Assembly: GCF_019679435.2 (NCBI RefSeq)
Contig: NZ_CP139781.1
Span: forward strand, 5,638,001 to 5,702,000
From: Actomonas aquatica
GTDB taxonomy: Bacteria; Verrucomicrobiota; Verrucomicrobiia; Opitutales; Opitutaceae
DNA length: 64,000 nucleotides
Direction: 5' to 3'
Both the position numbers and the translations under genes were made by a program. The notes beneath the pieces were generated by a model. That model did no database searches, had not been told where the DNA came from, and saw only the letters and a list, made by a program, of their open reading frames with translations. Below, piece after piece: positions 41,973 to 50,717 of this stretch. Position 1 is the stretch's first letter. Every line of letters begins with the position of its first letter.

Positions 41973-43178
41973 ATGCGAATTCCCCTGAAACCCCTCGCTC
42001 GGGCCGGCGCGTTGCTTGCCGTGATTCCCGCTATGCTTGTCGCGCAATTCCGCGACGACTTTAACCACGGTCCGATTGAGGGCTGGTTTGGTGTGACCGG
42101 TGATGGTGACGCCAAACTGGAGCTGGTGCCGATGGACGGGTTTCTGCGCATGAAGATCGATGCCACCGCCGCGCCCGAGGTGGTGTGGTATAGCTTCATC
42201 AAGCGCGACGTGACCGATTCACTCGATCTGGCGAAGTTGGCCAATCCCGCCTACGAACTGCGTGTCGAGGCGCGGGTGCGCACACACGTGGCTCCGCGTC
42301 GCGTAAACTTCATGCTCAATACCTCGCGCACCACCAACTACCACGAACACCTGCGCGAGTATGACATCGGCACGGCGAACGAGTGGCAGGTGATCAGCTT
42401 CCTCACCGATAGCTTCGACGCCAAACCCGGCGACCAGGTGTTTGTGCAGTTCTGCGCGACGGACTTCGGGCCCGACACTTACGAAGTCGATGTCGACTAC
42501 TACCGCGCTGACGTCGTGAAGAAAGCATCGTCCGGGCGCGACTTGGGCGAGCCGTTGATCCATCATCCGCCAGTGCTGCCGATCGATGCGTTTACGCATC
42601 ACGTGCCGGTTACTCACGACAGTGTGGTCAGCACGAGTTTCCCCACCGTGAACTATGCCGACTGGCAGGTGGGGTTGCCGGGCGGTGAGCGCGCTGCGGT
42701 GCTCAACATCGCCAACGACCTATGGCCGGTGCTGCGTTGGGACTTTGGGGACCTGGCGAAGGCCAAGGCGACCAGCCAAGGCATGGTGGAACTCACGACG
42801 GCGTCGCTGGCGTCGGGTGGTGATTACCGCGCTGCCTTGGGCCGCGATTTCGGCGAGGAATTTGGCAAGGTGCGGCTTATCGAGATCCTGCGCGGCGATG
42901 CCGCGTGGGATGAAGCGGCAGTGACCTATGCGAACCTCACGGGCGGCGCACCGTATGCCGAGGTGTTCAACACCCAGATGGTCATCGACCTGCCGCTGGC
43001 GGCCGAGCCGGGTGGCAAAACCTATTTCATGCTGCCGCGACCCGTGATGCAGCGTCTCCTCGACGGAACCACCAAGGGTCTGGTGCTACGTCCGCTGGGG
43101 GCAGTGGCCGCGGCGGTGTTTGCGTCGGAGCAGACCGACGGCAGCGGGCCGGTGCTGCACTTCAGCACGCAGGAATGA
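41973..43178 (+). CDS. Secreted two-domain beta-sandwich protein, unknown function
   Basis: The 401-residue product has a signal peptide (ARAGALLAVIPAMLVAQ). Residues 25-180 look like a carbohydrate-binding-type beta sandwich (FRDDFNHGPIEGWFGVTGDG, WQVISFLTDSFDAKPGDQVFVQF, YEVDVDYYRADVV). Residues 205-401 resemble the DNRLRE-type domain of secreted proteins (AVLNIANDLWPVLRWDFGDL, KVRLIEILRGDAAWDEAAVTYANL). No catalytic residues were identified. It ends near a hairpin shared with the convergent PNPOx-like gene. Confidence 0.58.
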   Translation: MRIPLKPLARAGALLAVIPAMLVAQFRDDFNHGPIEGWFGVTGDGDAKLELVPMDGFLRMKIDATAAPEVVWYSFIKRDVTDSLDLAKLANPAYELRVEARVRTHVAPRRVNFMLNTSRTTNYHEHLREYDIGTANEWQVISFLTDSFDAKPGDQVFVQFCATDFGPDTYEVDVDYYRADVVKKASSGRDLGEPLIHHPPVLPIDAFTHHVPVTHDSVVSTSFPTVNYADWQVGLPGGERAAVLNIANDLWPVLRWDFGDLAKAKATSQGMVELTTASLASGGDYRAALGRDFGEEFGKVRLIEILRGDAAWDEAAVTYANLTGGAPYAEVFNTQMVIDLPLAAEPGGKTYFMLPRPVMQRLLDGTTKGLVLRPLGAVAAAVFASEQTDGSGPVLHFSTQE

Positions 43179-43204
43179 GCAGGGCGTTTCCGATCCGTTG
43201 AAAC

Positions 43205-43227
43205 GACGCCGTCCGGAGGCCGGCGTC
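43205..43227. terminator. Hairpin between convergent genes
   Basis: GACGCCG/CGGCGTC is a perfect 7-bp stem with a 9-base loop in the 63 bases between two convergent stop codons. There is no T-run, so it is a weak bidirectional terminator candidate. Confidence 0.4.
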
Positions 43228-43241
43228 CACCTTTCTCAGCA

Positions 43242-43799
43242 TCAGCTCAGGATGTGGGTCGGTTTGCCGTCGAGGCTGACCTGGTTTTTCTCTGTCCAAT
43301 AATTTTGGATACCGTCGGGGCCCTTGGTCGTGGCCCAGTTGCTGAGTTGTTCGCGCTCCTCCTGATAATCGAAGAAAGGCACGGCCATGCCGCAGGACGT
43401 TTGGACGAGTTCGATTGAGACGTCGAAAATTTGGCGGGCGCCGGGCAGGGGTGTGAAGCGGCTGTAGTGCTCGACCCATGACGCATCGCGCGGATGGATG
43501 GCCGTGGCGGTCCCGTAGAGGCGGAGGATGAGCGGTTTGCCCTCGAAGGCGCAGAACATGATCGTCATGCGCTGGTTTTCGAGGAGGTGGGCGGCGGTCT
43601 CGTTGCCGCTGCCGGTGGTGTTGAGCCACATGACGCGGTGGGGCGACAGGACGCGAAACGAGTCCATGCCCTTCGGCGAAATGTTGACCCGCGTGTCGGG
43701 ACCGCCGGCGGTGCCCACGAAGAAGATTTTCTGGCGACCGATGAACTCGATCTGCGGAGCGGGGATGTGGTCGAAGCGTTGGCCCATGGGGCCATGCAA
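43242..43799 (-). CDS. Pyridoxamine 5'-phosphate oxidase-like FMN-binding protein
   Basis: The 185-residue protein has the split-barrel PNPOx-like fold. It contains KIFFVGTAGGPDTRVNISPKGMDSFRVLSPHRVMWLNTTGSGNETAAHLLENQRMTIMFCAF, the usual flavin-binding strand order, and LRLYGTATAIHP. Family members bind FMN or F420 and reduce or detoxify small molecules. True PdxH activity is unlikely because the PLP-binding C-terminal part differs. It is transcribed away from the zinc-ribbon DUF2007 gene's end, 66 bases downstream on the same strand. Confidence 0.82.
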   Translation of the reverse strand: MHGPMGQRFDHIPAPQIEFIGRQKIFFVGTAGGPDTRVNISPKGMDSFRVLSPHRVMWLNTTGSGNETAAHLLENQRMTIMFCAFEGKPLILRLYGTATAIHPRDASWVEHYSRFTPLPGARQIFDVSIELVQTSCGMAVPFFDYQEEREQLSNWATTKGPDGIQNYWTEKNQVSLDGKPTHILS

Positions 43800-43865
43800 T
43801 TCGCCTGCGCCGGCTGGTCAATCGCCCCGGCAGCGCAATGGCGCAACCGGGCGGACGTTACAGTT

Positions 43866-44264
43866 TTAGTTTTCGTCCGTGGGAACGCCGATGCGCCGCA
43901 CGTCGTGGGTGCGTCCACAGTCGCGGCAGTGCACGCGCACTTTGGCACTGGGCAGGGGCAGTTGAGCGATGAGCAGAGCGAGCGCGCTGACTGGGCGCAG
44001 GGGGGCCACGGCGAGGTCATGGGAGCCGCAGTGTGGGCAGACGAGCACGCCGTCTTCGCTGGGCTCGCTATCGAGTAGAGCGCGGGCGACATCGGCCTGA
44101 TCGTCGGGCACGTCGATCTTTACGCCGCCGAGGGCATTGGACCACATCCAGTTGAGTTGCAGGGTGGCGTCGTCGCGAGCCACGGCGTCGATGCCCGCGT
44201 CGTGCAAACGCGAGAGCGGCACGTGGGTCTCGGCCGGCATGGAGTAAGTGGCGACCGTCTTCAT
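43866..44264 (-). CDS. DUF2007-like protein with C-terminal zinc ribbon
   Basis: The 132-residue protein opens with a DUF2007-type signal-transduction domain (MKTVATYSMPAETHVPLSRLHDAGIDAVARDDATLQLNWMWSNALGGVKIDVPDDQADVARALL). Two CxxC pairs follow (CPHCGSH and CRDCGRT) that should form a zinc ribbon, separated by a short hydrophobic segment that could touch the membrane. Function is unknown. An upstream extension of the frame has no family features, so ATG 44264 is used. Confidence 0.72.
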   Translation of the reverse strand: MKTVATYSMPAETHVPLSRLHDAGIDAVARDDATLQLNWMWSNALGGVKIDVPDDQADVARALLDSEPSEDGVLVCPHCGSHDLAVAPLRPVSALALLIAQLPLPSAKVRVHCRDCGRTHDVRRIGVPTDEN

Positions 44265-44300
44265 AGCGGGATCGTTTCTATCCCAGAAGGTGGTGACGGA

Positions 44301-44338
44301 CAAACAAAACAGCCCGCGGCGGAAAGGCGCGCGGGCTG
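44301..44338 (-). terminator. Intrinsic terminator of the TonB-dependent receptor gene
   Basis: An 8-bp stem AGCCCGCG/CGCGGGCT with an 11-base loop is followed on the minus strand by GTTTTGTTTG. It lies 27 bases after the receptor stop codon. Confidence 0.8.
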
Positions 44339-44364
44339 GTGCTGTTTTGGGACTTAGGTCCGCC

Positions 44365-46449
44365 TCAGAAGGAGTAGCGGACGGTGGCGCCGAGTTGGCG
44401 GGGGTCGGCGGGGGACTCGTAGCGTTTGTCGAGCCAGTCGGGGCCTTCGTTGGCGAAGTAGAAGATGCGTTTTTCGTAACGCTCATCCAGGAGGTTGCGC
44501 GCCCAGAGCGTGATGGCCCAGGGACCCGTGCGGTAGCCGATAGAGGCGTTTACGACGTTGAAGCCGCTGCGGGTTTCGTTGTGCGTGTTGGACTCGTAGT
44601 AGCTGTCGCGGCCGTTGAGTTCGGCGCTGGCCCAGAAGCCGTTGCCGGCGTCGTAGCGGCCGCCGAGCGAGTAGGTCGTGCTGGGCACGTTGGCGAGCTC
44701 GCGGCCGCCGGCGGGGGACTGCGCGGTGTTGGTGAGCGTGAAGGGATCGAGGTGCGAATCCATCAGACCCACGCTGCCGTAGGCGGTGAAACCGTCGGCC
44801 AGCAGGGCGGTGAAGCTGGCTTCGGCGCCGGTGATGTAGGCGCTCTCGCCGTTGTCGACGAAGTAGGTGAAGGTGCCGCCGAAGCCGGCCGAGTCGCGCA
44901 CCTGCGGCGTGTCGCGGTCGAGGTAGAAAGCCACCACTTCGCCGGAGAAACGTCCGTCGGCGCTGCGGGTGCGCAAGCCGAGTTCGTAGTTCCACATGAT
45001 CTCGGTGACGTAGGTGTCGGGGCCTTCGTCGGGCACGACGAGGTAGTTGTAGATGTTGACGCCGCCCGCCTTGTAGCCGCGGGTGATGGAGGCGAAGCCG
45101 AGGGTGCGTTCGCCGAGGTCCTGCTCGAGCACGAGCTTGCCGCCGACGAGGGTGTCGGAGAAATCGAAGGCGCCGCGGAATTCGACGTCGGTTTCCAGAT
45201 CGTAATCCTCCACACGCAGACCGGCGATGAGGCGGGTGGTGTCGGTGAGCTGTTGTCCCCACTGACCGAATACAGCGGCGGTGGTGGCGTCGTAACTGGT
45301 GTTGGCGTCACCGAAACCTTCGGTGAGGAAGGTGTCCTCGTTGAGGGTTTCGTAGTAGGCGCCGACCGTCCATCTGCTCGATTCATCGGCCGAGGCACCA
45401 TCGAGCCGGAGTTCTTGGTTGAAGGTGTCGCGGTCGCGGTGGAACTCGAGGAAGAGGTCGTAGCCGCGCGGATCGGCGGCGTCGGTCCAGTCGGAGTCGT
45501 AGCTGTAGAGCGAGTCGGCCAGACCGAAGCTGGTCTTGGTGGTGAAGGTGAAGGTTTCGCCGAAGTAGCTGCCGCGGAGGGCGGCGGCGAAGGCTTCCTG
45601 GGTGTCGTAGCCGGGCTGGTCGGAGTAGGTGGTGAACTCGGTGTTATCGAGGGTGAACTCGTCGTAGCCGTTGTCCTGTTGGGCGTAGAAGGTAGTGAGG
45701 TCCCAGCGCCAAGCGTCGGTCGGATTCACGCGCAGTTTGAAACGCAGGAAGGTCTCATCGATGCGGTTGGTGTCGTCGCGATTGAGGAAGGCGTTGTGAC
45801 GCCAGCCGTCGGCGGTGACGCGTTGGGCGGCGAGACGGAACATGGCTTTGTCGGGCTCGTCGCTGTTGATGGGTCCGCCGAAGGCGACACCGCCGCTGAG
45901 GTGGTTATCGTCGGCGACGGTGGTTTCGACGTAGCCGGTGTAGTGCGGCGTGGGCTCGGCGGTGACGATCTTGATCACGCCGCCGGCGGCGTTGGCGCCG
46001 AAGGCACCGGCCTGCGGACCGCGCAGCACTTCGACCTGTTGCGCGTCGAAGAGGGTGGCGGCGCTGCCGAGCCCGGTGAAGTCGAGGTCGTCGATGAGGA
46101 AACGCACGGAGGAGTCGGGCGATTCACCTTCGAATTGGGAGTTCTCGCCGACGCCGCGAATCTGGAAAAAGCGTGGGCGGGAGGTGCCGGCCGCCCAAGT
46201 GAGATTGGGGGTGGCGTTGATGAGGTCGCCGAAGTTGGCGGTGCCATTGGCGGCGAGATCGGCCGGTCCGAAGACGGTGGCCGATGCGCTGGTGCGGGCG
46301 AGTTCGGAGGACCACAGATCGGCGGTCACGATGAGCTCGTCGAGTTGCTGCACGGGCGTGGCCGGTGCGATTTGGGCGACCGCGGACGTGGCCGCGGTGG
46401 CGAGGGCGAGCAAGCTGCCGAAGGCAGGGTTGCGGAGGGAGGGTTTCAT
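44365..46449 (-). CDS. TonB-dependent outer-membrane receptor, probable thiamine-compound transporter
   Basis: The 694-residue product has a signal peptide ending ATSAVAQ, a TonB-box-like LDELIVTADLW, a plug domain (RPRFFQIRGVGENSQFEGESPDSSVRFLIDDLDF, VEVLRGPQAGAFGANAAGGVI) and a 22-strand-type barrel ending in aromatic residues (LGATVRYSF). The 5' leader carries a TPP riboswitch, so expression should fall when thiamine pyrophosphate is abundant. That points to uptake of thiamine or a precursor. The start is ATG 46449; a TTG four codons upstream is less likely and lies in the leader hairpin. Confidence 0.9.
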   Translation of the reverse strand: MKPSLRNPAFGSLLALATAATSAVAQIAPATPVQQLDELIVTADLWSSELARTSASATVFGPADLAANGTANFGDLINATPNLTWAAGTSRPRFFQIRGVGENSQFEGESPDSSVRFLIDDLDFTGLGSAATLFDAQQVEVLRGPQAGAFGANAAGGVIKIVTAEPTPHYTGYVETTVADDNHLSGGVAFGGPINSDEPDKAMFRLAAQRVTADGWRHNAFLNRDDTNRIDETFLRFKLRVNPTDAWRWDLTTFYAQQDNGYDEFTLDNTEFTTYSDQPGYDTQEAFAAALRGSYFGETFTFTTKTSFGLADSLYSYDSDWTDAADPRGYDLFLEFHRDRDTFNQELRLDGASADESSRWTVGAYYETLNEDTFLTEGFGDANTSYDATTAAVFGQWGQQLTDTTRLIAGLRVEDYDLETDVEFRGAFDFSDTLVGGKLVLEQDLGERTLGFASITRGYKAGGVNIYNYLVVPDEGPDTYVTEIMWNYELGLRTRSADGRFSGEVVAFYLDRDTPQVRDSAGFGGTFTYFVDNGESAYITGAEASFTALLADGFTAYGSVGLMDSHLDPFTLTNTAQSPAGGRELANVPSTTYSLGGRYDAGNGFWASAELNGRDSYYESNTHNETRSGFNVVNASIGYRTGPWAITLWARNLLDERYEKRIFYFANEGPDWLDKRYESPADPRQLGATVRYSF

Positions 46450-46452
46450 GTT

Positions 46453-46481
46453 GGATCTCAATTTTGGTGGATTTGAGATCC
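46453..46481 (-). promoter_or_regulatory. Candidate expression platform of the TPP riboswitch
   Basis: Between riboswitch and start codon, GGATCTCAA and TTGAGATCC form a perfect 9-bp stem with an 11-base loop. On the minus strand it ends 3 bases before the receptor ATG. It would bury the ribosome-binding region, implying translational control. Confidence 0.6.
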
Positions 46482-46518
46482 GGCGTCTGGGCGCTGAAAC
46501 GGAGGTGCTATGGTTCCT

Positions 46519-46611
46519 TTTCCTACGCCGGTATCAACCGGATCAGGTTCAAAGGGACCGCCACGCTGCCGAAGCGTTGTGGACATCTCAGACCCATGCG
46601 GGTCGCCCCTA
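46519..46611 (-). ncRNA. TPP riboswitch (THI element)
   Basis: On the minus strand the aptamer shows GGGGCGACCC, CTGAGA (46591-46586), a variable P3 hairpin, CCCTTTGAACCTGATC (46556-46541), then the ATACCGGCGTAGGAA end (to 46520). These are the invariant TPP-binding elements. It precedes the TonB-dependent receptor gene by about 70 bases. Confidence 0.95.
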
Positions 46612-46623
46612 AGGACGTCGCCA

Positions 46624-46652
46624 CCAGACGCGCGCCGGGTCGGCGCTGTCAA
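46624..46652 (-). promoter_or_regulatory. Possible promoter of the riboswitch transcript
   Basis: TTGACA (46652-46647) is a perfect -35. Seventeen bases on, GTCTGG is a very poor -10. Its position just before the aptamer is right, but the evidence is weak. Confidence 0.3.
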
Positions 46653-46753
46653 CGTGGTTTTCGATTTTATGTCGCCGAGGACCAGCTAGGCGAGTCGAGC
46701 GGGATGGCGAGAATGGCCTGAAGTAGAGTTACGCAAAGCGCTATACATCAGGG

Positions 46754-46787
46754 GGAAACAAACCAATGTTCGTATTGCGAACATTGG
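46754..46787 (-). terminator. Intrinsic terminator of the AsmA-like membrane protein gene
   Basis: A perfect 10-bp stem CCAATGTTCG/CGAACATTGG with a 5-base loop is followed on the minus strand by TTTGTTT. It lies 27 bases after the stop codon at 46814. Confidence 0.9.
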
Positions 46788-46813
46788 TGAGCGGGCCGAG
46801 TGGCGGGGGGAGG

Positions 46814-48625
46814 TTAGTTGCCGCCGCCGGAGTCCGAGTTGGTGGTCTCGTCGGATTTTTTGCCGCCGAGGAGGCCACCGAGGCCGTTGAGCAGGCCACC
46901 GGCTTTGTCGCCGAGTTTGTCGCCGACCTTGTCGCGCAGCAGCTGGGTGCCGGCTTGTTTGGCGATGCGGGTGACGAGGTCGGGGTCGACGCGGATGGCG
47001 GGGTTTTCCAAGGACCCGCGCAGGCCGACCGGCAGGCTGAAATTGTTGAGCGGGACGTCCTTGCCGACGAGGTGGGCGGTGGTGTCGTGCAGGGTGAGTT
47101 CCATGGGCACATCGATGGTGCCGTCGGTCGCGTCGTAAGAGCCGCTGAGGTTGATGTCGACGGTGCCGCCTTCGAGGAGAGGCGTGCCGCTGCGGGAGGA
47201 CTTGAGCGCGCCGGCGAGTTTCTCGGTGGGCAGGCCGCGGTAGCGGGCGGTGAGTTCATTGCTCACGCCAGCGGCGACGGAGAGGGCGAGGGTTTGGCCG
47301 GAGGAGGTGATTTCGATGCGAGACGGGGTGTCGAGCAACCACGGTTGGGTGGCGAGGTTGTGACCCTGAATGGATAGGGTTTCGCCGTTGGGCAGCCAAT
47401 CGGCGCGCACGCCGGTGGCGTCGAGTTCACGCACGACGAAGAGAGGCGTGTCGGCGACGAGGTGGCCGGCGTCGACGCGGGCGTAGCCGCGCTCGGCGGC
47501 GATGCGTTCGAGGCGGTCGGACCAGGTCTCGCCGTCGTCCGTGGTGGTGGGGGCTTCGGCGGGATCGCCGGGGGTGATGCGGTCGAGCCACTTTTTGACT
47601 TGGGCGAGGCGTTCGCGCCAGACCTGCGCGTTGGTGATGTAGTCGTCGATCGATTCGGCGTCGGGCAACTTCACCCACGGCTCGTCGGTTTCGGGGGCGG
47701 GCACGGTGCGTTGACCTGGCACGCGGCGCGGTGTCTGCAGGCGGGCTTCGTGGAGGACGAGGCGGTCGAGGCTGATGCGTTTGCGCAGCAGGTCGCTGGC
47801 GCTGATATCGGCTTCGACGCGCGCGGCGGTGAGCAGGTTGGAATCGAGCTGATTGGGATCGGCCATGGCGAGGCCGGTGACGGTTAGGCGGCCGGCGGCG
47901 AGATCGAGATCGGCCGTTTCGATGTCGACGGTGGCGCCGTTGGCGCGGGCGAGGCCGTCGCGCAGCGAAGTGGTCACGATGGCGGGAGCGAAGAACTTGG
48001 CGCCGACGACGATGAGCACGACGGAGAAGATGACGAGCGCGGCGCCGAGTGGGCGAATGGGATTGCCGATGCGTTTCTGGGCGAGGGCGGCGTAGTCGGG
48101 ATCTTTGAGTCCACCGCCGGCGAGCAGGAAGACGCTCCAGCGCACCCAACCGCGGTCGGCCCACTTACGGTATTTTTCGGAGTTTTCCCGCGAGTTGGCC
48201 ATGCGTAGTCGAAATCTGGTGACAGCGCGACTGACGCCGAGTCCGGCGAGTCCACCGAGGAGGAAGCCGAGCAGCAGACCGCCGGTGGTCGCGTAGTTTT
48301 CAACGCCGAGGAGGGCGAGCACCGGGGCGTTGACGATGGCGCGGAAGAGACCCTCCAGCGGACCGTCGATGAGAAAACGGCCGAGGTGGAAACTCAGCGG
48401 CAGCAGGGCGAGGGAAAGGAGCTTGGCGAGTGCGCCGACGACGGCGGCAAGAAAGAGATTGGCGTTGAGCAACACCAAGGTGAGCGCCAGCAGGACGGTG
48501 AGACCGGGGGCGGTGCCGAAGCCGGGCAGGAAGCCGAGCATGGCGCCGAGCACGCAGCCGGCGATGAGTTGGAAGGGCGTGGCTTTGCCGCGAAGAATCG
48601 CGCCGATTTTGCGGGTAATGAGCAT
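46814..48625 (-). CDS. Membrane protein joining a TIGR03546/DUF2062-like domain to an AsmA-like TIGR03545 domain
   Basis: The 603-residue protein begins with a helical membrane domain (about 1-165; FQLIAGCVLGAMLGFLPGFGTAPGLTVLLALTLVLL) of the TIGR03546/DUF2062 type. A further helix near 197-217 anchors a long periplasmic region resembling TIGR03545/AsmA: DGLARANGATVDIETADLDLAAGRLTVTGLAMADP, a coiled segment, and late repeats GGTVDINLSGSYDATDGTIDVPMELTL. The tail is Gly/Lys rich. AsmA-like proteins act in envelope lipid traffic; that role is only inferred. In other bacteria the two parts are, to my knowledge, often adjacent separate genes, so this looks like a fusion. Confidence 0.72.
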   Translation of the reverse strand: MLITRKIGAILRGKATPFQLIAGCVLGAMLGFLPGFGTAPGLTVLLALTLVLLNANLFLAAVVGALAKLLSLALLPLSFHLGRFLIDGPLEGLFRAIVNAPVLALLGVENYATTGGLLLGFLLGGLAGLGVSRAVTRFRLRMANSRENSEKYRKWADRGWVRWSVFLLAGGGLKDPDYAALAQKRIGNPIRPLGAALVIFSVVLIVVGAKFFAPAIVTTSLRDGLARANGATVDIETADLDLAAGRLTVTGLAMADPNQLDSNLLTAARVEADISASDLLRKRISLDRLVLHEARLQTPRRVPGQRTVPAPETDEPWVKLPDAESIDDYITNAQVWRERLAQVKKWLDRITPGDPAEAPTTTDDGETWSDRLERIAAERGYARVDAGHLVADTPLFVVRELDATGVRADWLPNGETLSIQGHNLATQPWLLDTPSRIEITSSGQTLALSVAAGVSNELTARYRGLPTEKLAGALKSSRSGTPLLEGGTVDINLSGSYDATDGTIDVPMELTLHDTTAHLVGKDVPLNNFSLPVGLRGSLENPAIRVDPDLVTRIAKQAGTQLLRDKVGDKLGDKAGGLLNGLGGLLGGKKSDETTNSDSGGGN

Positions 48626-48708
48626 GGGTCAGGGAGGATGGACTCCCTCGTAGACCGGCGTGCGGCGGATCGGCTCCCGCGCAGGCGGAATTTCCCGGCG
48701 GCGGGCGG

Positions 48709-50103
48709 TCAGTCGATGTTGGCCATCAGCCAGGCGAAGGCGACGTAGGCGGCGACGTTTTGGCGGAGTTTGACCGGGTCGATTTTGTCGAGGGTGTCGT
48801 TGGGGGTGTGATGGTAATCGAAGTAGTCCCAGCCGTTTTGGCGCAGAGCAAAGGGCGTCGCGCCGCCGGGCACGAGGGGACCGATGTCGGGGCCGCCGGT
48901 GGTCTCGTTGGTGCCGCGACCGACACCGAGCGGCTTGAGCAGGGTGTAAAGGTGTTCGCCCCAGTAGGTGCGCTCGGGCGGCAGGTTGGTGTCGAGCCGC
49001 CAGATGATGTCGGCGCCAAAATCGGATTCGGCGGCGGCCACGTGTTGCGGCAGGGTTGCGGCGTGAGCGGCGGCGTAAGCGCGGCCACCGCGCAGGCCGA
49101 CTTCCTCGGCGCCGAAGAGCACGATGCGGACGGTGCGGCGGGGTTGGAGATCGTGCTCCAGCAGGAGGCGGGCGGCGGCGGTGACGATGGCCACGCCGGC
49201 GCCGTCGTCGATGGCACCGGGGGCGAGGTCCCAGCTGTCGAGGTGGGCGCCGAGGAGCACGATTTCTTCGGGGTGGGTGCGGCCGGGGATTTCGGCGATC
49301 ACGTTGCCCGAGGGCATGGGGCCGAGGATTTCGGTGTGAAGTTTGAGGCGCACGGAAACGTCGCCGCGTTGGAGGGCGCGGGTGAGTTGATCGGCATCGG
49401 GCGCGGCGAGGGCGGCGGTGGGGATGCTGTGGCCGACGTCGCCGTAACCCATGGAGCCGGTATGGGCGAAGCGGTGGTGGCTGGTGCCGACGGAACGGAT
49501 GAGCGCAGCGATCGCGCCGCGGGCCTGGCCGGCGGTGGCGGCTTGGTAGCGTTTGCGCACGGCGTTGCCGTAGCCGGAACCGTCCTGGGTGCGGGTCATG
49601 GTTTCGTCGACGAAGACAATGCGGCCGGCGAGGGCTTCGGGCGCGTCGTCACTGGCGAGCAAGGCGTCGAGGGAATCGAAGCGGGCGACGGTTCCGGTGA
49701 GCCCTTCGGCGGGCGTGGGCACGGAGTTGCCGAGGGCGGTGACGGTGAGGGCCTGGGGGAAGGGCGCGGTGATGGCGGCCGACTCAGCGTGGCGTTCCCA
49801 ACCCTCGATCTCGAAAGGTTCCACGCGCACGTGGCTGAAGCCGAGGTCGGTGAGTTTGGCGGTGGCCCAGTCGCGGGCGCGGGCTTCGGCAGCGCTGCCG
49901 GCGAGACGGGGGCCGACCTCGGTGGTGAGGCTTTCGACGAGGTTGTAGGCGAGCTCGGATTCGAGGGCGGCGGCGATCAGGGTCTCGGCCTGTTGGCGGA
50001 GTTGCGGATCGAGTTCGGGTGGGTCGGCGGCGACGGTTTGGTTCGCGAAGGCGAGGGCGAGCAGGGCGGTGGGAACGGCGAGGAGGCGACGGTCGAAGCG
50101 CAT
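48709..50103 (-). CDS. Secreted M28-family zinc peptidase
   Basis: The 464-residue exported protein has a signal peptide (LLAVPTALLALAFANQTVAA), a PA-type insert (about 110-240) and an M28 aminopeptidase domain. Zinc-site motifs are VLLGAHLDSWDLAPGAIDDGAGVAIV, VRIVLFGAEEVGLRGGRAY and the final YFDYHHTPNDTLDKID. It should remove N-terminal residues from peptides or act as a carboxypeptidase in the periplasm. ATG 50103 is chosen because it starts the signal peptide. It stands alone on the minus strand. Confidence 0.9.
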   Translation of the reverse strand: MRFDRRLLAVPTALLALAFANQTVAADPPELDPQLRQQAETLIAAALESELAYNLVESLTTEVGPRLAGSAAEARARDWATAKLTDLGFSHVRVEPFEIEGWERHAESAAITAPFPQALTVTALGNSVPTPAEGLTGTVARFDSLDALLASDDAPEALAGRIVFVDETMTRTQDGSGYGNAVRKRYQAATAGQARGAIAALIRSVGTSHHRFAHTGSMGYGDVGHSIPTAALAAPDADQLTRALQRGDVSVRLKLHTEILGPMPSGNVIAEIPGRTHPEEIVLLGAHLDSWDLAPGAIDDGAGVAIVTAAARLLLEHDLQPRRTVRIVLFGAEEVGLRGGRAYAAAHAATLPQHVAAAESDFGADIIWRLDTNLPPERTYWGEHLYTLLKPLGVGRGTNETTGGPDIGPLVPGGATPFALRQNGWDYFDYHHTPNDTLDKIDPVKLRQNVAAYVAFAWLMANID

Positions 50104-50301
50104 GATGTGGTGGGTCGCAGCGACCATGTTGATCGGGGCCGAGATGGCGAGAAGGACCGGACGCGGGATCGGGGCGTTTCATCGCGATGGGACGGTGATT
50201 GATCGCGGAGGACTCGCGGGGCAGGCGAGGGCGGGTGAAGTGTCGTGTTGATGCAGCGATCGAAACAACGGGCACGCGGGCGCAGGCGAAGCGTGCGGGC
50301 G

Positions 50302-50544
50302 ATGCGGGTCATGTTGCTGACGGGGTTCGTGGTGGGCTCGGGCTGTGTGCGCTCGAATCTTACGCCGGAAGGCAAAGCGTTGCGCAGCGAGCATTACGAG
50401 ACGGTCTACAGCCTCGGCAGTCACATCCCGAAGCGAGTGGCGCGCGGGGCAGAGGTCGAGCGCAACGACGGGGCCAGTCCTGTGGCTGTACTGGAGGGGG
50501 AGGCAGCTCGAGATGCGGTGCGCACGATGCAGCGGAAGAATTGA
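50302..50544 (+). CDS. Small putative lipoprotein
   Basis: The 80-residue product starts MRVMLLTGFVVGSGC, a short hydrophobic segment ending in a Cys that resembles, but does not perfectly match, a lipobox. The mature part (RSNLTPEGKALRSEHYETVYSLGSHIPKRV) is short and charged. An in-frame ATG at 50251 would add 17 basic residues. No family was recognised. It is divergent from the M28 gene. Support rests on the signal-like start and the coding-like composition. Confidence 0.45.
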   Translation: MRVMLLTGFVVGSGCVRSNLTPEGKALRSEHYETVYSLGSHIPKRVARGAEVERNDGASPVAVLEGEAARDAVRTMQRKN

Positions 50545-50717
50545 GCGAAGCGTGCAACGTGCACGGAGGTGAGGGTGAGGGCCGTGCAGGATGCATGGCT
50601 GGGGTGGGCGAGGTAGGTGGGGGCCAGTTTGTAAGATGATGGAAGATAGAGCGATAAGGTTTTCCTAGAGGGGAGTGGCACCGGCCAAGCTGTTTCGCGG
50701 ATCACTTAACCAAAGTC

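Noticed and set aside
44248..46476. 742-codon plus-strand open frame opposite the TonB-dependent receptor
   Set aside because: Gly/Val/Glu-rich low-complexity translation with no domain. The opposite strand has a clear receptor with riboswitch and terminator.
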